Positions 7,869-17,747 of a DNA stretch of 64,000 bases are shown here, piece after piece; positions within the stretch are counted from its first letter, which is position 1, and the number at the start of each line of letters is the position of its first letter. Made by a program: the position numbers and the translations under genes. Origin of the DNA: Rhizobium sp. FKY42 (GTDB lineage: Bacteria; Pseudomonadota; Alphaproteobacteria; Rhizobiales; Rhizobiaceae); the NCBI RefSeq assembly GCF_005222835.1, contig NZ_STGA01000029.1, positions 620,001 through 684,000 of the forward strand, written 5' to 3'. The notes under the pieces are model-generated. The model ran no database searches, was not told the DNA's origin, and saw only the letters and a program-made list of their open reading frames with translations.

Positions 7869-9239
7869 TTATGCAATTTCGCGCGTGGTCACAGCAAAAT
7901 CGCGATAGTTGCGTTCGAGATAGTCGAGAGTTGCGGCAGCATCGACCGGACGACCGTAAAAATAACCCTGCCCCATGGAACAGCCGAGCGCCTTGAGCTT
8001 CTCAGCGTCGGCCTTTTCCTCGATTCCCTCGGCGACGACCTGCAGATCAAGACCATCACACATGGCGATGATGGCCTTCACGATATGTTCCGACGCCCGA
8101 TCCGTGGTGATGCGAGATACGAAAGCGCGGTCGATTTTCACCTTGTCGAAGGTGAAGTCCCGCAACCGCCCGAGGCTCGATTGGCCTGTTCCGAAATCAT
8201 CGAGCGATATCCGCACACCAACCTGCCGCAGTTCTGCAATGATGCGCTCTGCCGTGTCGGCAGATGTCATAACGGCGGTTTCAGTGATCTCAAGCTCAAG
8301 GCGGACGGGATCGAGACCCACACGTGCCAATGTCGCAAGTATGGTTGGCGCGGTCGTCGGATCCATCAACTGAGCCGACGATAGATTGAAGGAGAGAAAC
8401 AATTCTCGCGGCCAGGAAAGGGCCGCTTCCGCCGCCTTGCGCAGCAGCGTTTCCGACAGCGCATCGATGAAGCCCCGTTCCTCTGCCAGAGGTACGAAGA
8501 CAGCAGGAGAGACAAAGCCAAGATCGGCATCAATCCAGCGGGCCAGCGCTTCAAAGCCCACGACCGATCCATCCCGAATGCGAACGATGGGCTGGAAATG
8601 CACATCTACCGCATCCGCCATGATGGCGTTGCGCAAGGCCTGCTCCAACTGGGTGGAGCGCTTCATTTCCTGAGCGATCTCACGGGAATAGACCGTGATC
8701 TGCCCGCGGCCTCGACGTTTCGAGCGATAAAGCGCGGTTTCGGAGCTTTTCAGCAGCTCGTCGAACTCTTCTCCCGCAAACGGATAGATGGCAAAGCCGA
8801 AAGATGCCGAGAGGCGTACGTTGCGATCTCCCAGATCATAGGGCGCCGAGAGCACTTCCCGGATCATCAGGCCAATGCGTTCGGCGCTTGTCTTCTCAAA
8901 GACCAGAGGCAGCAGAAAAGCAAATTCGTCTCCCTCGTGCCGTGTGACCGTTGCTCCATCAGGGATGCAAGCCTTGAGACGATGTGCAACCTGGCACAGG
9001 ATCTCGTCGCCCGCCTGGGAGCCGAAAAGATCGTTGATCGGCTTGAACCCGTCGAGGTTGGCAATGCCGATCGTAAACGGCGCAGGGTCTTCTGCACGCT
9101 CGGAGACAAGAGCGCGGACCTTTTCGCGCAGGCGATGGCGGTTCCCGAGCCCTGTCAAAGGATCGCGATAGGCCAGGACCTGAAGTTCGTTATGCGTCAC
9201 CTGGGGCAATGCGGCCGCCGCTTCATTCGTTCGCCACAT
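7869..9239 (-). CDS. GGDEF-EAL protein, probable cyclic-di-GMP phosphodiesterase
   Basis: A soluble protein of about 456 residues with a GGDEF domain directly followed by an EAL domain and no membrane or sensor segment. The signature loop reads RHEGDEF (first Gly replaced by Glu, near 102-106), and no RxxD inhibitory site is seen before it, so cyclase activity is doubtful. The EAL domain looks complete: EAL at about 230-232, FNLSSAQ, ELEITET, DDFGTG, KIDRAFV, AEGIEE and MGQGYFYGRP. Hydrolysis of c-di-GMP is the likely role. It lies 78 bases downstream of the PAS/receiver gene on the same strand. A TTG at 9254 is an alternative start; neither has a good ribosome-binding site. Confidence 0.87.
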   Translation of the reverse strand: MWRTNEAAAALPQVTHNELQVLAYRDPLTGLGNRHRLREKVRALVSERAEDPAPFTIGIANLDGFKPINDLFGSQAGDEILCQVAHRLKACIPDGATVTRHEGDEFAFLLPLVFEKTSAERIGLMIREVLSAPYDLGDRNVRLSASFGFAIYPFAGEEFDELLKSSETALYRSKRRGRGQITVYSREIAQEMKRSTQLEQALRNAIMADAVDVHFQPIVRIRDGSVVGFEALARWIDADLGFVSPAVFVPLAEERGFIDALSETLLRKAAEAALSWPRELFLSFNLSSAQLMDPTTAPTILATLARVGLDPVRLELEITETAVMTSADTAERIIAELRQVGVRISLDDFGTGQSSLGRLRDFTFDKVKIDRAFVSRITTDRASEHIVKAIIAMCDGLDLQVVAEGIEEKADAEKLKALGCSMGQGYFYGRPVDAAATLDYLERNYRDFAVTTREIA

Positions 9240-9317
9240 CTCATTATGTAGCAATCGGCAGAATGGTGCTGAATGATTAAGAAAAATTTATTATCGGATC
9301 AGTGTTGCACACAAGTT

Positions 9318-10982
9318 TTATGCACGCTTGATAGCGCTAACGCTATCGGTCAAATATTTGCGGAATTTGTCTTCAAGAATATCCGGGCTCAGCGGCTTCA
9401 TGACGACATCATTCATGCCGGCGGCCCAGCAGGCATCCCGGTCACCTTCCACAGCGGGTGACAGAACGCCGATGATAGGAGTACGCCCTGGCACCTCTTC
9501 TGTCTCGCGTATCTTGGAGGCTGCCTCATATCCGTTGAGCTTCGGCAAGGTTACATCCATAAGCACGATACGCGGATTGAGTTCCCGCCACAGCCGGACG
9601 GCCTCCTCGCCATCGCCCGCGATGACATAAGTGTAGCCGAAACCTTCGAGGATCTGGGAAAAGACGATGCGGTTGACGGCATTGTCTTCCGCCACCAGCA
9701 CATCGACTGCAGCTTCGGCCGCGACCTGCCATTCGACGTCTGGTTCTTCCTCTACCTTTTCGTTTTTGGGGCGCAGCAGATGCCGGGTGATCTTGGACAT
9801 CAACTCGCGTTCCATCTGGAAGGCTTCGAAGACAAGTACATCGATGCCGCTGGCCTGCGCCACCTCAAGGCATTCGAATGGCATCGCACTGTCGATGGCA
9901 ATGAGGTCGATCGTCATCTGACGTTCAGCCGCGATATCGGTAATCGCCTTCACCTCCGCGGCGCTTCGGGCCGATGTAGCATCGAGACCAAGCCCCAACA
10001 TCTGTGGCAGACCATCCTGCTCGATCCGGCTGTCCTCCGTCACCAGCAGGACACGCCGACCGGCAATCGGAAGGACAGGTGCGACGGCTTCCTCCACCAA
10101 GGTATCCGGCGGTCGCATGTCCGAATGAACGAAATCCAGCCCTTCCATCCCGGTGAAGATGGCGTCCGCAGGCAGGCCACCGCCCAGAAGATCCGACAAA
10201 TCTTCCATGATGGTAACGACCAGATACCGGCCTGGTTTCCCCACCCTGAATTTGCGCGTCAGCATGGCCGTTGTCGACCCATCAGCACGCACGACGCGCT
10301 CGGCAATCTGGAAGGGCTCTCCTGTTTCCAGAACCTGGGAGTTGATCCGGTCCACCCTCTCCGCCAGATCCGGTGCAAGAAGCTCGCGTGCGTTACGTCC
10401 AAGAATATCTTCCGGAAGGCGATTGTAGAGCGCTGCACAGGAACGGTTGACGCCGACATGGGTGAGCGAGCGATCCTTCACCAGAACCGGAAACGGCAGG
10501 TTTTCAAGGATTTCCTCGGTGACCTGGACGCGTTCCAGATCCGCACGCCACTGATCTTCCCGTTTGCGATGCTCGGAGATATCCCGAAGCACGCAGACGC
10601 CGAACCCAGAGGGGAAGCGACGTCGCGTCAGGCTCATCCACCGATCAGGGCCGCGCCGCTCGGTTGATTCGGAACGCTCCTTCCAGAGCGCGGCAATCTC
10701 ACCCACGATCCAGTCATCCCGTCCGACCGGAGCCCGGCTTCTGCGATCAGGCTTGTGAGGGGAATAGCCGCCATTGTCATAGATGGCGCCGAACAGTTCA
10801 CGAAGCCGCGCACCTGGCGCCATAAGTTCCGGCTGCACCGGGAGAAAGTTGCGCACCTGTGCACTGGCGAATAGAATGGTGTCGTTCCGGTCATAAACAA
10901 AAAAGGCGCCCGAAATGGCATCGGCAACGATTTCAAGCAATTGCGTCTGAAATTCAGTTTCCGGATGCGTGTTTTCACTCAT
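9318..10982 (-). CDS. PAS-PAS-receiver signalling protein without a kinase domain
   Basis: About 554 residues. An N-terminal PAS-like segment (QLLEIVADAISGAFFVYD) and a second PAS (EILENLPFPVLVKDRSLTHVG) follow one another. A degenerate receiver-like region (RRVLLVTEDSRIEQDGLPQM) then precedes a full C-terminal receiver with VLVAEDNAVNR, the phospho-acceptor Asp in IVLMDVTLPKLNG, and VVMKPLS. No HisKA or HATPase domain is present, so it must receive phosphate from elsewhere or act as an adaptor. The ATG at 10982 (MSENTH) is preferred to one at 11063, whose AAGGA is only one base away. The GGDEF-EAL gene follows, suggesting a shared c-di-GMP pathway. Confidence 0.78.
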   Translation of the reverse strand: MSENTHPETEFQTQLLEIVADAISGAFFVYDRNDTILFASAQVRNFLPVQPELMAPGARLRELFGAIYDNGGYSPHKPDRRSRAPVGRDDWIVGEIAALWKERSESTERRGPDRWMSLTRRRFPSGFGVCVLRDISEHRKREDQWRADLERVQVTEEILENLPFPVLVKDRSLTHVGVNRSCAALYNRLPEDILGRNARELLAPDLAERVDRINSQVLETGEPFQIAERVVRADGSTTAMLTRKFRVGKPGRYLVVTIMEDLSDLLGGGLPADAIFTGMEGLDFVHSDMRPPDTLVEEAVAPVLPIAGRRVLLVTEDSRIEQDGLPQMLGLGLDATSARSAAEVKAITDIAAERQMTIDLIAIDSAMPFECLEVAQASGIDVLVFEAFQMERELMSKITRHLLRPKNEKVEEEPDVEWQVAAEAAVDVLVAEDNAVNRIVFSQILEGFGYTYVIAGDGEEAVRLWRELNPRIVLMDVTLPKLNGYEAASKIRETEEVPGRTPIIGVLSPAVEGDRDACWAAGMNDVVMKPLSPDILEDKFRKYLTDSVSAIKRA

Positions 10983-11268
10983 CGCGTACTCATCCGGTAC
11001 CGATGGACAACCTCCGTAGAGCGGAGCCGGCAGATACGCTGGGCCGGACGCATAATATTTCATTCCTTACTACCCGATAGGATAAAGATCGGGTCGTTGT
11101 TCTCACCGCACTGAGTTAGACAGAAGCAAACTGGCGCGAAGCTGCCCCGGCCTTTAATTTTACTTATTCAGTTTATCGCAGGGATGTTAAGCCCGACTTA
11201 ATCGTCTGCGCAGGGGAGAACCATCGATGCGGGCTTCTCAAGCCAGAGCAAATCCGAGACAATAGGAT

Positions 11269-13104
11269 ATGCCCGTAAAACAATTGTCCGAGACACTGAT
11301 CAACCAGATCGCCGCAGGCGAAGTTATTGAACGCCCCGCCAGTGCTGCAAAGGAACTGATCGAGAATGCCATCGATGCCGGTGCGACGCGCATCGAGATT
11401 GCGACAGCAGGCGGGGGCAAAAGCCTGATCCGCATTACCGATAACGGTTTCGGCATGAATGCGGACGATCTTGCGCTTGCGGTACGCCGTCACTGTACCT
11501 CCAAGATCTCTGAAACGCTCGACGATATCCGGACACTGGGCTTTCGCGGCGAGGCGTTGCCTTCCATCGGTTCGGTGGCGAAACTCTCCATTACCAGCCG
11601 ACAGGCAGGCTCTTCGACAGGCGTGGAAGTCTCTGTGGTCGGCGGCAAGATGGCGCCCGTGCGCCCGGCCGCCGCCAATCAGGGAACGGTAGTGGAGGTT
11701 CGCGACATCTTTTTCGCGACCCCAGCCCGGCTGAAGTTCCTGAAGACGGAACGTGCCGAAGCGGGAGCTATTACCGAAGTGGTGAAACGCATGGCAATTG
11801 CGTTCCCCCATATCCGCTTCACTTTAAGCGGTTCAGACCGTTCGACGCTTGAGTTTCCGGCAACCAGCGGTGATCCGCTAGGGCGGATGGCGCAGGTGCT
11901 CGGCGCCGATTTCAAGGACAATGCAATCGAGATCGACGCATTGCGCGAGGATGTTGGCCTCACCGGCTTCATTGGTCTTCCCACCTTCAACCGTGGCAAC
12001 TCCGGTCATCAGTATGCATTCGTCAACGGACGTCCCGTTCAGGACAAACTGATCCTATCGGCCATCCGCGGAGCCTATGCCGAGACTATTCCTGCAGGGC
12101 GCTATCCCGTTGCCGTGCTTTCGCTCACGCTTGATCCGGCTCTGGTGGATGTCAATGTTCACCCGGCCAAGGCAGATGTGCGTTTCCGCGATCCGGGGCT
12201 TGTTCGCGGCCTCATCGTCGGCGCCATCCGCGAGGCGCTGAACCGCGAGGGAGACCGCGCGGCAACGACCGGCGCCGATGGGCTGCTGCGTGCCTTTCGT
12301 CCCGAGACCGCACAGCCAGCCAATTGGGCCAGAGCAACCTACAATGCCGGCTGGTCAGCGGCATCGTCCCCGTCCCGCCCCCTTTCGGCCAACCATGACA
12401 TGCGTTTCTCGGAGGCGAGGCAAAACTCCTTTCAGGAATTCGCGGCCCCCAGCGCGCGGGTCTCCGAAACGTTCGAGGCCACAGATTCCAGGCCCACGTC
12501 CGAGGCGGTGCCTCCAGAGACCGGCTATCGGCTGGGGGCAGCACGGGCCCAGTTGCACGAGAATTACATCGTCGCACAAACGGAGAACGGGCTTGTGATC
12601 GTCGATCAGCATGCCGCCCACGAAAGGCTGGTCTTCGAGGCGATGCGCAAAGCGCTGGAAAAGGACAGGCTGACCTCGCAGGTTCTTCTCATACCGGAGA
12701 TTGTGGATCTTCCGGAAGAAGAATGCGATCGGCTGATGATGCATGCAACTGAGCTGGACCGACTTGGCCTTGCGATCGAACGCTTCGGTCCCGGAGCGAT
12801 TGCCGTTCGCGAAACGCCATCCATGCTGGGCGAGGTCGATGCGGTAAGCCTCATTCGCGATCTGGCTGACGAGATCGGAGAATGGAACACTGCGAACGGC
12901 CTCAGAGGTCGCCTGGAGCATGTGGCCGCCACCATGGCCTGCCATGGCTCTGTCCGCTCCGGGCGACGGCTTCGTCCCGACGAGATGAATGCGCTGCTGC
13001 GCCAGATGGAAGCGACGCCGGGTTCGGGCCAGTGCAACCACGGACGCCCAACCTATATCGAACTCAAGCTCAGCGATATCGAGCGTCTTTTCGGACGCAG
13101 TTGA
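11269..13104 (+). CDS. mutL: DNA mismatch repair protein MutL with endonuclease motif
   Basis: A 611-residue MutL. The N-terminal GHKL ATPase has [34 protein letters not shown] and TLGFRGEAL. Residues about 345-430 form a variable linker. The C-terminal domain carries the complete metal-dependent nuclease motif DQHA(x2)E(x4)E at about 446-457, with the accessory ACHGSVRSG (557) and CNHGRPT (589). This is the nicking type of MutL expected in bacteria without MutH. AGGAT precedes the ATG at 11269. It is divergent from the PAS/receiver gene and 54 bases upstream of a DUF2093 gene. Confidence 0.97.
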   Translation: MPVKQLSETLINQIAAGEVIERPASAAKELIENAIDAGATRIEIATAGGGKSLIRITDNGFGMNADDLALAVRRHCTSKISETLDDIRTLGFRGEALPSIGSVAKLSITSRQAGSSTGVEVSVVGGKMAPVRPAAANQGTVVEVRDIFFATPARLKFLKTERAEAGAITEVVKRMAIAFPHIRFTLSGSDRSTLEFPATSGDPLGRMAQVLGADFKDNAIEIDALREDVGLTGFIGLPTFNRGNSGHQYAFVNGRPVQDKLILSAIRGAYAETIPAGRYPVAVLSLTLDPALVDVNVHPAKADVRFRDPGLVRGLIVGAIREALNREGDRAATTGADGLLRAFRPETAQPANWARATYNAGWSAASSPSRPLSANHDMRFSEARQNSFQEFAAPSARVSETFEATDSRPTSEAVPPETGYRLGAARAQLHENYIVAQTENGLVIVDQHAAHERLVFEAMRKALEKDRLTSQVLLIPEIVDLPEEECDRLMMHATELDRLGLAIERFGPGAIAVRETPSMLGEVDAVSLIRDLADEIGEWNTANGLRGRLEHVAATMACHGSVRSGRRLRPDEMNALLRQMEATPGSGQCNHGRPTYIELKLSDIERLFGRS

Positions 13105-13158
13105 GCTTGAAGATTTTCGGCGTTACAAGCGCACATGATTTTTCGCAGGAGAAGACCG

Positions 13159-13398
13159 ATGAACCGTTTTGAAGGCGGAGGCAGCCGCGAGGCGAAGATT
13201 CGTTATCTGGACGGCGACTACCAGATCCTGCAGCCGGGTTCCTTCGTGACCTGTGCCATGACGGGAGCGATCATTCCCGTCGACGAACTGCGTTACTGGA
13301 GCGTGGCGCGACAGGAGGCCTATGCCGATTGCGCATCATCGCTGGAGGCAGAAAAGCGTGCCGGTGCGCTTCCCAACCAGCGACGGGCTCTATCCTGA
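13159..13398 (+). CDS. DUF2093 domain protein
   Basis: A 79-residue cytoplasmic protein of the alphaproteobacterial DUF2093 family, marked by [22 protein letters not shown] and [18 protein letters not shown]. Its function is not known. AGGAG seven bases before the ATG at 13159 fixes the start; an earlier ATG at 13135 is unsupported. The family often follows mutL, as here. Its last 9 bases overlap the end of lpxK on the other strand. Confidence 0.85.
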   Translation: MNRFEGGGSREAKIRYLDGDYQILQPGSFVTCAMTGAIIPVDELRYWSVARQEAYADCASSLEAEKRAGALPNQRRALS

Positions 13399-14430
13399 TC
13401 GGCGGCTGGTAAGCAGGCGATTGCGGCAGTTGAGAATTGCCTGATCGATCATCTTCGCTGGTGCGTGCGGATCATCAAAGACCATTTCCACATCGACGAC
13501 GGACAGCTGCGGCAGTAGTTCTTCTGTTGCACCATGGTGTCCGAGCAGACGGGCGCGGTCTTTTGCCGTCGTCACCAGTTGCAGATCCTGCTTGCGCGCA
13601 TCCACCAACAGATCCCGGATCTCATCCTCAGCAAAATAATGGTGATCGGGAAAGGAGCGCGTCGCGACCAGTTCCGCGCCCACCATTGAAACGGTCCGGT
13701 AGAATTTTGCCGGGTCAGCGATGCCTGCAAAGGCGAAGACCCGCTTTCCCTTGAGATCGGAATTTTCCATCGGCACGAGATTGGCCACCTGCACCGGGCG
13801 GCCAGCCCGCGCGGCACGGCGCACCAGCGCATCTGCTGCCGGACCATTGCCGACCTTGAGCATGGATGACATCTGCCGCAATTGCAGATCGAGTGGTGCC
13901 CGCACCGGCCCACCGGGAACCAGATGACCGTTGCCGATCCCACGCACGGAATCCACCACAACCAGCGCGAAGTCAATCGTCAGCCGGGCACTCTGGAAGC
14001 CATCATCCATGATGATGAAATTGCAGCCTTCGGCAACCAGACGCTCTGCGCCCTCGAAGCGCCTGCGCGAGATCACTGTCTTGGCTTCCCGCGCCAGAAG
14101 CAGCGGCTCATCACCCACAGCGTCGGCACGGTGGTGATGCGGGTCGACCAGCGTCGTGACATCGAGTGAACCGCCATAACCACGGCTCAAAAAGCCCGGC
14201 GTCAGGCCTTTATTGATGGCTGCTTTTGCAATTGCGAACGCCGTTGGAGTCTTGCCGGCACCGCCTACCGTAAAATTGCCGACGCACAGGACAGGGACGG
14301 AAACGGAAGGGCGATCCTTGCGGGCCATCCGGCGACCGGCGATGCGGCCATAAAGATAGGAAACGGGGCTCAGGCTCCAGGCACGCCAGTCGGCTTTCGT
14401 CCACCAGAATGGCGGTGCTTCCGAAACCAT
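13390..14430 (-). CDS. lpxK: Tetraacyldisaccharide 4'-kinase
   Basis: A 346-residue inner-membrane-associated kinase that phosphorylates the lipid A disaccharide at the 4' position. The P-loop is [11 protein letters not shown] (51-61), with the N-terminal FWW-x-W segment typical of LpxK, then GFLSRGYGG and MDDGFQ. It is the last gene of a minus-strand run that begins at pmbA and includes waaA, so Kdo transfer and lipid A phosphorylation are coupled in one operon. Confidence 0.95.
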   Translation of the reverse strand: MVSEAPPFWWTKADWRAWSLSPVSYLYGRIAGRRMARKDRPSVSVPVLCVGNFTVGGAGKTPTAFAIAKAAINKGLTPGFLSRGYGGSLDVTTLVDPHHHRADAVGDEPLLLAREAKTVISRRRFEGAERLVAEGCNFIIMDDGFQSARLTIDFALVVVDSVRGIGNGHLVPGGPVRAPLDLQLRQMSSMLKVGNGPAADALVRRAARAGRPVQVANLVPMENSDLKGKRVFAFAGIADPAKFYRTVSMVGAELVATRSFPDHHYFAEDEIRDLLVDARKQDLQLVTTAKDRARLLGHHGATEELLPQLSVVDVEMVFDDPHAPAKMIDQAILNCRNRLLTSRRSG

Positions 14431-14468
14431 CTAACCCCTCCTCCGATCCGATGCGAAGGACCTGATCA

Positions 14469-15203
14469 TCATGCCGTCTGGGCCTGCGGCAACAACGCTT
14501 CCAGACCTGTGATATCGCCCAGCACATGATCGGCCATGGCTTCCAGCGTTGCGGGCGAGCCGGTTCCCGTCAGCACGGCAACCTTCAAGCCAGCACCTGC
14601 TGCCGCCCCCATGTGCAGATCGTGATTATTGTCCCCCACCATAGCGACCTGCGAAGGATCAAGACCCACAGCCTTGCAGAAGCCGAGCACCATGCCCGGT
14701 TCCGGCTTGCATCCATGGCCGCTGTCATAGCCCGCTATGAAATCGAGGTGCTCGATGAAGCCGAACCGCCGGGCCGTCTCGCGGATCGATCGTTCGTTAT
14801 CACTGGAGGCAACCCCCAGCTTGAAGCCCCGCGCCTTCAGGCGTCCGAAATAGCCGCCGAGATCCGTCACCGGCACGGAAAAATCCGATGCCCGGACAAA
14901 AAGGTCGTCCAGTTCGATCGTCAGAGGACCAATGGCAAGCGGCGAACCGGCGGTGACGAAACCAGCCGCGATTTCAGCGGCAGTCCCTGCCGCAAACAGG
15001 CTGTCAGGCCGGGTCTTGCCCGTCGCCGGATCCATGCCGCAGGCGTTCATCAGGCGTTCTTCCAGTTCCACGCCACCGCCAGCCGCGGCAATGCGCGCAG
15101 CCTCGCGGTTCACTGGGCCCCAGCTTTCGTCATAACGGATGAGAGTGCCATCCTTGTCGAACAGGAGGCCCTTGATGTGGGAGAGATCCGCAGCGTCTGC
15201 CAT
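14469..15203 (-). CDS. HAD-superfamily phosphatase in the lipid A/Kdo operon
   Basis: A 244-residue HAD hydrolase of the Gph (phosphoglycolate phosphatase-like) type: motif I LLFDKDGTLI (Asp17, Asp19), motif II GVASSDN, and motifs III/IV around GCKPEPGM and AMVGDNNHD. The substrate cannot be read from the sequence. It sits between waaA and lpxK, overlapping the waaA stop by one base, so a role in sugar-phosphate or Kdo metabolism is possible but unproven; it is not the usual short KdsC type. Confidence 0.8.
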   Translation of the reverse strand: MADAADLSHIKGLLFDKDGTLIRYDESWGPVNREAARIAAAGGGVELEERLMNACGMDPATGKTRPDSLFAAGTAAEIAAGFVTAGSPLAIGPLTIELDDLFVRASDFSVPVTDLGGYFGRLKARGFKLGVASSDNERSIRETARRFGFIEHLDFIAGYDSGHGCKPEPGMVLGFCKAVGLDPSQVAMVGDNNHDLHMGAAAGAGLKVAVLTGTGSPATLEAMADHVLGDITGLEALLPQAQTA

Positions 15204-16507
15204 CAGCCACCTGCACCGGCAGGACGCAGACGGGCTGTCACCGTCAACGGGTTGATGTAGGGTTCGAGCGCCTTGATCGTCGTCGATAGGGCGCCACGCA
15301 TATCCTGGATTGCCTCGTGGCCGCTGTCGATCATCTTGTAACGGGCCTGCTCGTTCGTCATCAGATAATGAACGGCCTTGGCCAGCATCTCGACATCGCG
15401 CACCATCCGGGCACCACCTCGCTTGACGATGTGCTGATAGGTCTCGCGGAAATTCTGCACATTCGGACCGGAGAGCACGGCACAGCTCAGCATCGCGGAC
15501 TCCATCGGGTTCTGGCCGCCTTCCGCCGTCAGCGAACGACCGACGAAAGAAATTTCCGTCAGCCGCAGATATAGCCCCATCTCGCCGATCGTATCACCGA
15601 GGAAAATATCCGTTTCCGGTGTGATTTCGTCGCCACGTGAACGGCGAGCCACGACGAGCCCCTTTTCCACCAGCATGGCCTCGACCTCATCCCCACGCTC
15701 CGGATGGCGCGGGACGATAATCGTCAATTGCTGGTTACGAGGCTTGAGGGCACGGTGCACGAAGGCAGCGCCCTCTTCCTCGCCTGCGAAAGTGCAGATA
15801 GCTGCCCAGGTCGGGCGATGGCCGATCTGGGCACGGTAACGCGCAACCACGGCCTCGTCACAGGGCGGCGGATCGCTGTCGCCCTTGAGATTGCCGGATA
15901 TCACCACCGGCCAGGCGCCCAGATCCTTGAAGCGTTCCGCATCCACATCCGAGCGCGCAACCACGAGCGCGAGTTTGCCGAACAGAAGCTCGGAAATGGA
16001 AAGATGATTTTTCCAGCGATCGAAGGAGCGGTCCGATATACGCGCATTCACCCGGATCTGCGGAATGTTGCGGCGCGAGAGTTCTGCGACTGTTGTCGGC
16101 CAGATTTCCGATTCTGCGGTAATGGCCGCATCCGGATGCCAATAGGCAATAAAGCGCTTGACCGAAAATTTCAGATCGAGCGGGACATATTGGTGGATGA
16201 CCTCGCCTGCCAGACGCGTTTCCACGAGCGAGGCCGATGTGACGGTGCCGGTCGTCAGGAGAACATGGATCTCACGTCGCACCAGTTCCTTGATCAGCGG
16301 AATGACGGCATTGGTTTCGCCGACACTTGCTGCATGTACCCAAACCAGAGGGCCGCGCGGCCTTGGCTGGCTGGGATGGCCGAACCGCTCCAGGCGACGG
16401 GCCCTGTCTTCCTTGCCCTTGAAGGCGCGATAGGAAAGATAGGGGACAGCGAGGGGATAGGCGCAAATTCCGGCCAGCCGGTACGCCAAAAGGGCTGCTT
16501 GCGCCAT
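15203..16507 (-). CDS. waaA: 3-deoxy-D-manno-octulosonic acid (Kdo) transferase
   Basis: A 434-residue GT-B glycosyltransferase that adds Kdo to lipid IVA at the inner membrane. It opens with a membrane anchor (AALLAYRLAGICAYPLAVPYL), then LVWVHAASVGETNA, LLTTGTVTSA, ITAESEIWPT, and the C-terminal GGQNPMESAMLSC segment. The start at 16507 is chosen because GAGGAG lies four bases before that ATG and the anchor begins there; in-frame starts further up lack a site. Confidence 0.94.
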   Translation of the reverse strand: MAQAALLAYRLAGICAYPLAVPYLSYRAFKGKEDRARRLERFGHPSQPRPRGPLVWVHAASVGETNAVIPLIKELVRREIHVLLTTGTVTSASLVETRLAGEVIHQYVPLDLKFSVKRFIAYWHPDAAITAESEIWPTTVAELSRRNIPQIRVNARISDRSFDRWKNHLSISELLFGKLALVVARSDVDAERFKDLGAWPVVISGNLKGDSDPPPCDEAVVARYRAQIGHRPTWAAICTFAGEEEGAAFVHRALKPRNQQLTIIVPRHPERGDEVEAMLVEKGLVVARRSRGDEITPETDIFLGDTIGEMGLYLRLTEISFVGRSLTAEGGQNPMESAMLSCAVLSGPNVQNFRETYQHIVKRGGARMVRDVEMLAKAVHYLMTNEQARYKMIDSGHEAIQDMRGALSTTIKALEPYINPLTVTARLRPAGAGG

Positions 16508-16638
16508 ACCGCTCCTCACTTGCCCCATCCGCTCATCAAGACCATCGCCTAAACTGCTCCCCAACCGAATGCCGCAATCGTATGCTGTCAAAATACGTCA
16601 AAAACGGGCCGAAAACGGCACCCAGTGGCGTGGCTGCT

Positions 16639-16878
16639 TCAGTCGTTGGATTGTGGATCCAGAAGGCGGTGCATGTGCACGATGAAGTAACGCATCTGTG
16701 CGTTATCAACAGTCGCCTGAGCCTTGGCCTTCCAGGCCTGCAGGGCACTCGCATAGTCCGGAAAGATGCCGACGATGTCGAGCGCGTTCAAATCCTTGAA
16801 CTGAACACTCTGGAGGCTTTCCAGCTCTCCGCCAAAAACCAGGTGAAGAAGTTGCTTTTTGCCGTCTTTATCGGTCAT
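16639..16878 (-). CDS. DUF4170 domain protein
   Basis: A 79-residue cytoplasmic protein of the DUF4170 family (LHLVFGGEL, LDIVGIFPDYASALQAWKAK, AQMRYFIVHMHRLLDP). The family is almost always found next to waaA in rhizobia, as here, but no function is established. It lies between the CysQ-like gene and waaA in one minus-strand run. Confidence 0.85.
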   Translation of the reverse strand: MTDKDGKKQLLHLVFGGELESLQSVQFKDLNALDIVGIFPDYASALQAWKAKAQATVDNAQMRYFIVHMHRLLDPQSND

Positions 16879-16937
16879 AATCGCTTAATCCTTTAATCTC
16901 CCCCGTCCTATTCTCCTGCGGCATTCCGCAAAAAAGG

Positions 16938-17747
16938 TCAACAGGATCGCAGACCCCGGACAAGGCTTTCCAGAACATGTTCGGCGCCTGCACATAACTC
17001 TTCGTGAGTCACGCGCTTGCGATTGTAGATGAGGCGGTTCCCCTCGAGATCGACCAGGCGCCCGCCCGCCTGATGCAGGATTACGTCGGCCGCTGCAAGA
17101 TCCCAATCGTGAGAATTCCGCTTTACCACCGTGCCGTCAATGCGGCCATCGGCAATCATGGCAATGCGATAGGCAAGAGAGGGCACGTGGCGAATGCGCT
17201 TGAGGGTGCTTCGAACATCGTCCGGAAAGCGAGCCAGCATATCCTCCGGAAGCGCAATCTGGCGGAGTTCGCCCTCGCGCGGCTTGGAGACCTTCACCGA
17301 AACGCCATTCTTCATGGCAGATAGACCGACTGCCGAGTACAGTTCCTCGCCAAGGGCAGGCGCGAAAAGAACACCTGCGACAGGCTCTCCACGATGGACC
17401 ACGGCGACGCTGACGCACCAGGTCTTCTCGCCATTGATGAAAGCGCGGGTGCCATCGATCGGATCGATGACAAACACTGTTTCGGCAGAAAGACGAGCCT
17501 CATCGTCATCGGTTTCTTCCGAAAGCCAGCCATAATTCGGGCGTGCCTTCAGCAGAATGTCTTGTAAACGGTCGTTGGCGGCGAAATCCGCCGCGCTCAC
17601 GGGGGACCGTCCGCCCTCCGTCTTCCACCAGACTTCTGGCGACTGGCCGAAGAAGGCAAGCGCAACTTCACCCGCCTCTCGCGCTGCATGGCGGATCAGC
17701 GCGAGATCATCGCTCCAGTCTGTTCTGTCGTTTTCAGCGTCCGGCAA
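16938..17747 (-). CDS. cysQ: CysQ-like inositol monophosphatase-family phosphatase
   Basis: A 269-residue member of the Li+-sensitive Mg2+ phosphatase family. Metal-site motifs are WLSEETDDD, DPIDGTRAFINGE and HDWDLAAADVILHQAGG. 3'(2'),5'-bisphosphate nucleotidase (CysQ) is the likeliest role, with inositol-monophosphatase activity as the alternative. Translation probably starts at a TTG (17747) with GAAGG nine bases upstream; no ATG is suitably placed. The start overlaps the 3' end of pmbA by 14 bases. Confidence 0.82.
   Translation of the reverse strand: MPDAENDRTDWSDDLALIRHAAREAGEVALAFFGQSPEVWWKTEGGRSPVSAADFAANDRLQDILLKARPNYGWLSEETDDDEARLSAETVFVIDPIDGTRAFINGEKTWCVSVAVVHRGEPVAGVLFAPALGEELYSAVGLSAMKNGVSVKVSKPREGELRQIALPEDMLARFPDDVRSTLKRIRHVPSLAYRIAMIADGRIDGTVVKRNSHDWDLAAADVILHQAGGRLVDLEGNRLIYNRKRVTHEELCAGAEHVLESLVRGLRSC

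Noticed and set aside
9780..10667. 295-codon plus-strand frame opposite the PAS/receiver gene
   Set aside because: Antisense shadow with His/Arg-rich random composition; the minus-strand frame has clear domains.
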